A stretch of DNA of 17,252 nt, from positions 1-17,252 of the forward strand of contig CAYVRJ010000018.1 in the NCBI GenBank assembly GCA_964453645.1, given 5' to 3'. The position numbers and the translations under genes are program-made. The notes beneath the pieces were generated by a model. It did not search any database and was not told the origin of the DNA. It worked only from the letters and a program-made list of their open reading frames with translations. The DNA comes from CAYVRJ01 sp964453645 (lineage in GTDB: Bacteria; Bacillota; Clostridia; Christensenellales; JAWKQI01). This document shows, one piece after another, positions 13,615-17,252 of the stretch (within the stretch, counting starts at the first letter, position 1; each line of letters opens with the position of its first letter).

Positions 13615-14382
13615 TTGGGACATATAATTGCTATTGCAAACCAAAAGGGCGGAGTGGGCAAGACGACTACTTCCATCAACCTCAGTGCCGCCATTGCTGA
13701 TTGTGGAAAAAAGGTGCTCCTAGTTGATTTAGACCCGCAAGGCAATTCCACCAGCGGACTGGGCATAGAAAAAGAAGGGCTGAACGGCTCCATCTACGAA
13801 ATTATGATGGCCTCCCTTCCCGCCAAAACCGCCATACTAAAAACCCCCACCGAAAACTTATACTTGATTCCTTCAAACATTGCACTGGTTGGGGCAGAGG
13901 TGGAGATGGTTCCCCTGCCCGACAGGGAATATATTTTAAAAAAAGCGTTAGCCGATGTGGTGGACGATTTTGACTATGTGTTCTTTGACTGTCCCCCCTC
14001 CTTAGGACTGCTCACCGTGAACGCACTCACTTGCTGCCAAAAGATTTTGGTGCCCATTCAGTGCGAATACTTCGCCTTAGAGGGGCTGACTCAGCTGCTC
14101 AACACGGTTAAAATCGTGAAGCGCAGCCTAAACCCATTCTTGGAGGTGGAGGGTGTGGTGCTCACCATGTACGACGGACGGACAAACCTTTCCGTACAAG
14201 TTATGGAAGAGGTGAAGAAGTTTTTTAAAAACAAAGTGTACACCACCATCATACCCAAGAACGTGCGTCTGGGCGAAGCACCCAGCTTTGGTCTGCCGAT
14301 CAGCAAATACGACCCCAGGTGCTTGGGCGCCCAAACCTACTTTGAGCTTGCAAAGGAAGTTTTAGCGGGTAACAACATATAA
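13615..14382 (+). CDS. parA: Chromosome-partitioning ATPase ParA/Soj
   Basis: This is a 255-residue deviant-Walker ATPase that works with ParB in chromosome segregation and, in spore formers, influences replication initiation. Motifs are KGGVGKTTTSINL (11-23, signature lysine K11), LLVDLDPQGNST (35-46), FDYVFFDCPPSLGLLT (119-134) and IPKNVRLGEAPSFGLPI (213-229). The start is TTG 13615: AAAGGAG at 13600-13606 is spaced 8 bases from it, the protein then begins MGHIIAIANQKGG like other Soj proteins, and the length fits the family. The longer frame from ATG 13567 would start before the predicted transcript. parB follows after 19 bases. The pair is isolated from the gidB/noc genes that often flank it near the origin, and no parS site is visible here. 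Confidence 0.96.
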   Translation: MGHIIAIANQKGGVGKTTTSINLSAAIADCGKKVLLVDLDPQGNSTSGLGIEKEGLNGSIYEIMMASLPAKTAILKTPTENLYLIPSNIALVGAEVEMVPLPDREYILKKALADVVDDFDYVFFDCPPSLGLLTVNALTCCQKILVPIQCEYFALEGLTQLLNTVKIVKRSLNPFLEVEGVVLTMYDGRTNLSVQVMEEVKKFFKNKVYTTIIPKNVRLGEAPSFGLPISKYDPRCLGAQTYFELAKEVLAGNNI

Positions 14383-14401
14383 TGGAAAGGACTATTAAAA
14401 T

Positions 14402-15316
14402 ATGAACAAGCAGCGTGGACTGGGTAAAGGGCTTAGTGCGCTACTGGGCGATGACGTTGAACCAAACGATCGGGATTCTTCCGTTCTCGAGGTGAACATC
14501 AACCTCATCGATACCTTTCAAAACCAGCCGAGAAAGCACTTTGACGAAGCAAAGCTCCTGGAGCTTGCCGCTTCCATCAGGACCCACGGCATTGTATCGC
14601 CTATTATTGTCAGCTCTTCGGGGGGAAGGTACACCATCGTTGCGGGAGAGCGCAGATATCGCGCTGCGCGCATGGCGGGGCTTAACACCGTACCCGTCAT
14701 CGTAAAGGATTTATCCAGCCGGGGGCAGATCGAGATTTCCATCATCGAAAACCTTCAGCGGGAAGATTTAAACGCTGTGGAAGAGGCACAGGCCATGAAA
14801 ATGCTCATGGACGAATACAATTTAACCCAAGAAGAGGTTTCTGAGCGGATCGCAAAGTCCCGTCCGGCGGTTGCCAACTCCTTGCGATTGTTAACCCTGC
14901 CCAAAGAGGTGTTGGATATGCTGGTGATGGGCTCCATTTCTGCCGGTCACGCCCGGTGCCTCATTCCCCTGCCCGAGGACGAAATGAAGATCACCCTGGC
15001 AAAACACATCGCCGAAAAGGGCTTGTCCGTGCGGGAGAGCGAACGGATGGTTTCCGAACTTTTAAACCCCGAGGAAAAGAAGCAAGCCCAAAAGGATACA
15101 AAAAAAAGTGCAACAAACCCAGATATCACCGATATCGAGAAGCGATTGTCCCGCATACTCGAAACGAAGGTTTCCATGCAGGGGGATATGAAAAAGGGTA
15201 AGTTGGTGGTGGAATACTATTCAACAGCCCAGTTAGAGACGATCTACGAGTTGATCACCACCCATGCGGATGAAATGATTCGGCGCAGCCAGTCTATGTT
15301 AACTTTTGTTGACTAA
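14402..15316 (+). CDS. parB: Chromosome-partitioning protein ParB/Spo0J
   Basis: This 304-residue CTP-dependent DNA clamp loads at parS sites and stimulates ParA. The N-terminal ParA-contact segment is GLGKGLSALLG (6-16). The CTP-binding domain holds NQPRKHFD (41-48) and the signature GERRYRA (82-88), with ENLQREDLN at 116-124. The helix-turn-helix for parS is LTQEEVSERIAKSRPAVANS (141-160). A lysine-rich linker (225-236) leads to the C-terminal dimerisation domain (about 240-300). Spo0J members are about 280-300 residues long, so the protein is complete. ATG 14402 follows AAAGGA about 10 bases upstream. The last codons and stop contain the -35 box of the next promoter, so the ligase gene downstream has its own start. 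Confidence 0.97.
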   Translation: MNKQRGLGKGLSALLGDDVEPNDRDSSVLEVNINLIDTFQNQPRKHFDEAKLLELAASIRTHGIVSPIIVSSSGGRYTIVAGERRYRAARMAGLNTVPVIVKDLSSRGQIEISIIENLQREDLNAVEEAQAMKMLMDEYNLTQEEVSERIAKSRPAVANSLRLLTLPKEVLDMLVMGSISAGHARCLIPLPEDEMKITLAKHIAEKGLSVRESERMVSELLNPEEKKQAQKDTKKSATNPDITDIEKRLSRILETKVSMQGDMKKGKLVVEYYSTAQLETIYELITTHADEMIRRSQSMLTFVD

Positions 15317-15337
15317 ATAACATTTATTTTATATAAT
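15309..15337 (+). promoter_or_regulatory. Strong promoter for the acyl-CoA ligase gene
   Basis: TTGACT (15309-15314, spanning the parB stop region) and TATAAT (15332-15337) are spaced by 17 bases. The start would be near 15344, giving a leader of about 125 bases that contains the structured element and a terminator. Confidence 0.65.
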
Positions 15338-15371
15338 ATTTTTAGAATTATTGTTAAAACGATACTTCTGT

Positions 15372-15440
15372 ATTGAATTCTTGGGTGAAAGAAAAACCCT
15401 GCTCCATGCGGGGCATTTTTAATAAACACCCGGATTCAAT
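15372..15440 (+). promoter_or_regulatory. Structured leader, candidate attenuator or riboswitch
   Basis: ATTGAATTC (15372-15380) pairs with GGATTCAAT (15432-15440), with one T-G pair, and GGGTG (15383-15387) pairs with CACCC (15427-15431), with two unpaired T between them. This outer stem of about 14 pairs encloses an intrinsic-terminator hairpin. GGGT (15383-15386) can instead pair with ACCC (15396-15399), which would break the terminator stem. The element lies between a strong promoter and the ligase ribosome binding site. It is not recognised as a known riboswitch class. Confidence 0.45.
15397..15420 (+). terminator. Intrinsic terminator inside the ligase leader
   Basis: CCCTGC (15397-15402) and GCGGGG (15408-15413) form a 6-bp stem with one T-G pair and loop TCCAT, followed by CATTTTT. 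It is preceded by an A-run. It can end parAB transcripts and could also attenuate the transcript that starts near 15344. Confidence 0.7.
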
Positions 15441-15470
15441 GCTGTGAAATAGAAGTTTGACGGAGGAATT

Positions 15471-17141
15471 ATGCACAATACAAGTCTGTACGATTTGACG
15501 ATCAGCCAAATGCTGGACAAACAAGTGGCCGAACACGGCGACAACGAAGCGGTGGTTTATCCTGAAAAAAACCTGCGCTGGACGTACCGTGAGTTTCGGG
15601 ATCACTGCGACATCATCGCCCGAGGGCTGATGGCCTTGGGCATTCAAAAGGGGGAGCACGTGGCAATTTGGGCCACCAACTATCCCGAGTGGCTCATGTC
15701 TCAGTTTGCAACGGCAAGAATCGGCGCAGTACTGGTGACTGTGAACACCAACTACAAGCGGTTTGAATTGGAATACCTCTTAAAGCAAAGCGATTCCACC
15801 ACCTTAATCCTCATGCAGGGCTCCAAAGACTCCAACTATGTGGATCACCTGCGGGCCATCGTTCCCGAACTGGAAAAGAGCCAACCGGGTGCGCTTGAAT
15901 CCAAGCGCCTGCCCTTCTTAAAGAACGTAATTTTCTTGGAAGAGAACAGTGAACCGGGAATGTTTAATTGGAAGGAACTCGAAACTCTTGCTTCAAAAGT
16001 GAGTGTGGAGGAGTTAAATAAACGGGAAGCAACCCTTAACTGCCACGAAGTGATCAACATGCAGTACACGTCGGGTACCACCGGGTTCCCCAAGGGTGTT
16101 ATGCTCACCCACTACAACATATTAAACGACGGAAATGCCATCGGCGACTGCATGAAGTTGTCCTACAAGGACAGGCTGTGTATTCCCGTGCCCCTGTTCC
16201 ACTGCTTTGGCTGTGTGTTGGGGGTTATGGCTTGTTTAACCCACGCCACCACCATGGTTATGGTGGATCACTTCAACCCGATTACCGTTATGTCGGCCAT
16301 CACCACCGAGCGGTGTACGGCGGTTCACGGTGTGCCCACCATGTTTATCGCCATGCTGGACAACGAGCACTTTTCGGAGTACAACTTCTCCACCCTGCGC
16401 ACGGGTATTATGGCGGGTTCCCCCTGCCCCATTGAGTTTATGAAGCGTGCGGTTTCGGAAATGAACATGACGGAAATCACCATCGCCTATGGCCAGACGG
16501 AGTCCTCCCCCGTAATCACCCAGACCAGGACGGACGATCCCGTTGAACTGCGGGTGTCCACTGTGGGCAGACCGTTGCCCCACATGGAAGTGAAGATTGT
16601 GGACATTGAGACGGGAGCGGATGTACCCCCCAACACCACGGGAGAGATTGTCACCCGGGGATATCAAGTGATGAAGGGTTATTATAAAATGCCCGAAGCA
16701 ACCGCAAACGTCATCGACGAAGAGGGTTGGCTGCACACGGGAGATTTAGGCCTGATGGACGAAAACGGCTACTTTAAGATTACCGGCCGATTAAAAGATA
16801 TGATCATTCGCGGGGGAGAGAACATTTATCCCCGTGAAATCGAAGAATTTTTATACACCCACCCCTGTGTGCGGGACGTACAGGTAATCGGTGTGCCCGA
16901 CAAGCGGTACGGCGAGGAAGTGTTAGCCTGCGTAATCTTAAAGGAAGGGGCAGGTGTCACCGAGGACGAGATCATGCAGTTTGTGAAAGAGGGGCTATCC
17001 CGCCACAAAACCCCCAGATACGTCCGATTTGTGGACAGTTTCCCCATGACGGCCAGCGGCAAGATTCAAAAGTTTAAGCTGCGAGAGTGGGCGATTTCCG
17101 AACTCAAGCTGGAAGACGCTGCAAACATTGAAACGGCGTAG
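15471..17141 (+). CDS. AMP-forming acyl-CoA synthetase (fatty acid-CoA ligase family)
   Basis: This 556-residue ANL-superfamily enzyme activates a carboxylic acid with ATP to the acyl-adenylate and passes it to coenzyme A. All core motifs are present: the P-loop YTSGTTGFPKGV (199-210), the aromatic YGQTE (340-344), GWLHTGDLG (419-427), the hinge GRLKDMIIRGGENIYPREIE (439-458) and the catalytic lysine K531 in MTASGKIQK (526-534). The length and the absence of carrier domains point to a stand-alone medium- or long-chain acyl-CoA synthetase; the substrate chain cannot be read from the sequence. There is no signal peptide. ATG 15471 follows a strong CGGAGG site. The gene stands alone between its own promoter and leader and a hairpin-rich 3' region. 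A role in fatty-acid salvage or degradation is likely but no other beta-oxidation gene is in view. Confidence 0.92.
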   Translation: MHNTSLYDLTISQMLDKQVAEHGDNEAVVYPEKNLRWTYREFRDHCDIIARGLMALGIQKGEHVAIWATNYPEWLMSQFATARIGAVLVTVNTNYKRFELEYLLKQSDSTTLILMQGSKDSNYVDHLRAIVPELEKSQPGALESKRLPFLKNVIFLEENSEPGMFNWKELETLASKVSVEELNKREATLNCHEVINMQYTSGTTGFPKGVMLTHYNILNDGNAIGDCMKLSYKDRLCIPVPLFHCFGCVLGVMACLTHATTMVMVDHFNPITVMSAITTERCTAVHGVPTMFIAMLDNEHFSEYNFSTLRTGIMAGSPCPIEFMKRAVSEMNMTEITIAYGQTESSPVITQTRTDDPVELRVSTVGRPLPHMEVKIVDIETGADVPPNTTGEIVTRGYQVMKGYYKMPEATANVIDEEGWLHTGDLGLMDENGYFKITGRLKDMIIRGGENIYPREIEEFLYTHPCVRDVQVIGVPDKRYGEEVLACVILKEGAGVTEDEIMQFVKEGLSRHKTPRYVRFVDSFPMTASGKIQKFKLREWAISELKLEDAANIETA

Positions 17142-17152
17142 GTTGTATTGGA

Positions 17153-17187
17153 TATGGGGCTTTAGGCCCCATACCCCGTTTAGGGGT
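17153..17187 (+). terminator. Double hairpin after the ligase gene
   Basis: TATGGGGC (17153-17160) pairs perfectly with GCCCCATA (17166-17173) around loop TTTAG. A second stem, ACCCC/GGGGT (17173-17177/17183-17187) with loop GTTTA, follows at once, sharing base 17173. The tail GTGTGTATTGTTATG is only moderately T-rich, so this is a probable but not ideal terminator. No further gene is visible before the window ends. Confidence 0.55.
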
Positions 17188-17252
17188 GTGTGTATTGTTA
17201 TGTTATTGTATGAATAAACCTTCTCTCCACTACTTTCTCTTTAAAAGCATCT

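Overview
The window looks like part of the chromosome of a spore-forming member of the Clostridia (Bacillota). The supporting signs are strong AGGAGG-type ribosome binding sites, a PdaA-type cortex deacetylase, a Soj/Spo0J (ParA/ParB) pair, a RadA-CarD-YacL cluster and a YesM/LytS plus REC-AraC two-component pair. It carries 16 protein genes. I see no rRNA, tRNA, CRISPR array, phage or insertion sequence.

Layout. Positions 1-172 are non-coding edge sequence. Positions 173-692 hold a divergent pair: a 49-residue unknown protein (-) and a small XRE regulator (+), separated by a repeat-rich operator-like spacer. Positions 805-2402 hold a DUF1905 protein overlapping the CCA-adding enzyme by one base. 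Positions 2413-5344 hold a signalling operon with its own promoter: a membrane MCP-like protein, a REC-AraC response regulator and a short histidine kinase. Positions 5431-6720 hold a secreted, membrane-anchored VWA protein. It is followed by a 270-base intergenic region rich in RNA structure (6714-6995). Positions 6994-11260 (-) are an operon read from right to left: a membrane-anchored beta-propeller protein, radA, carD and a yacL-like PIN/TRAM protein. Positions 11391-12221 (+) hold pdaA. Positions 12238-13470 (-) hold a NAGPA-type phosphodiester glycosidase and a small two-helix membrane protein. Positions 13615-15316 (+) hold parA and parB. Positions 15471-17141 (+) hold an acyl-CoA ligase with its own promoter and a structured, terminator-containing leader.

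How they fit. Most genes are housekeeping: tRNA 3'-end maturation, recombination and rRNA-type transcription control, chromosome segregation, cortex formation and acyl activation. The least ordinary parts are four. First, the MCP / AraC-regulator / sensorless-kinase operon, where the MCP-like protein may be the input module. Second, the XRE / small-protein pair with 23-bp operator repeats. Third, the beta-propeller protein translationally coupled to radA. Fourth, two intergenic structured elements with a similar terminator core, one of them in the leader of the acyl-CoA ligase gene.

Several start codons were moved inward from the longest reading frame because a strong ribosome binding site, a promoter or the known family length supports the inner start: DUF1905 protein, MCP-like protein, CarD, RadA, PdaA and ParA. 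All function calls come from reading motifs by eye; no database search was possible.
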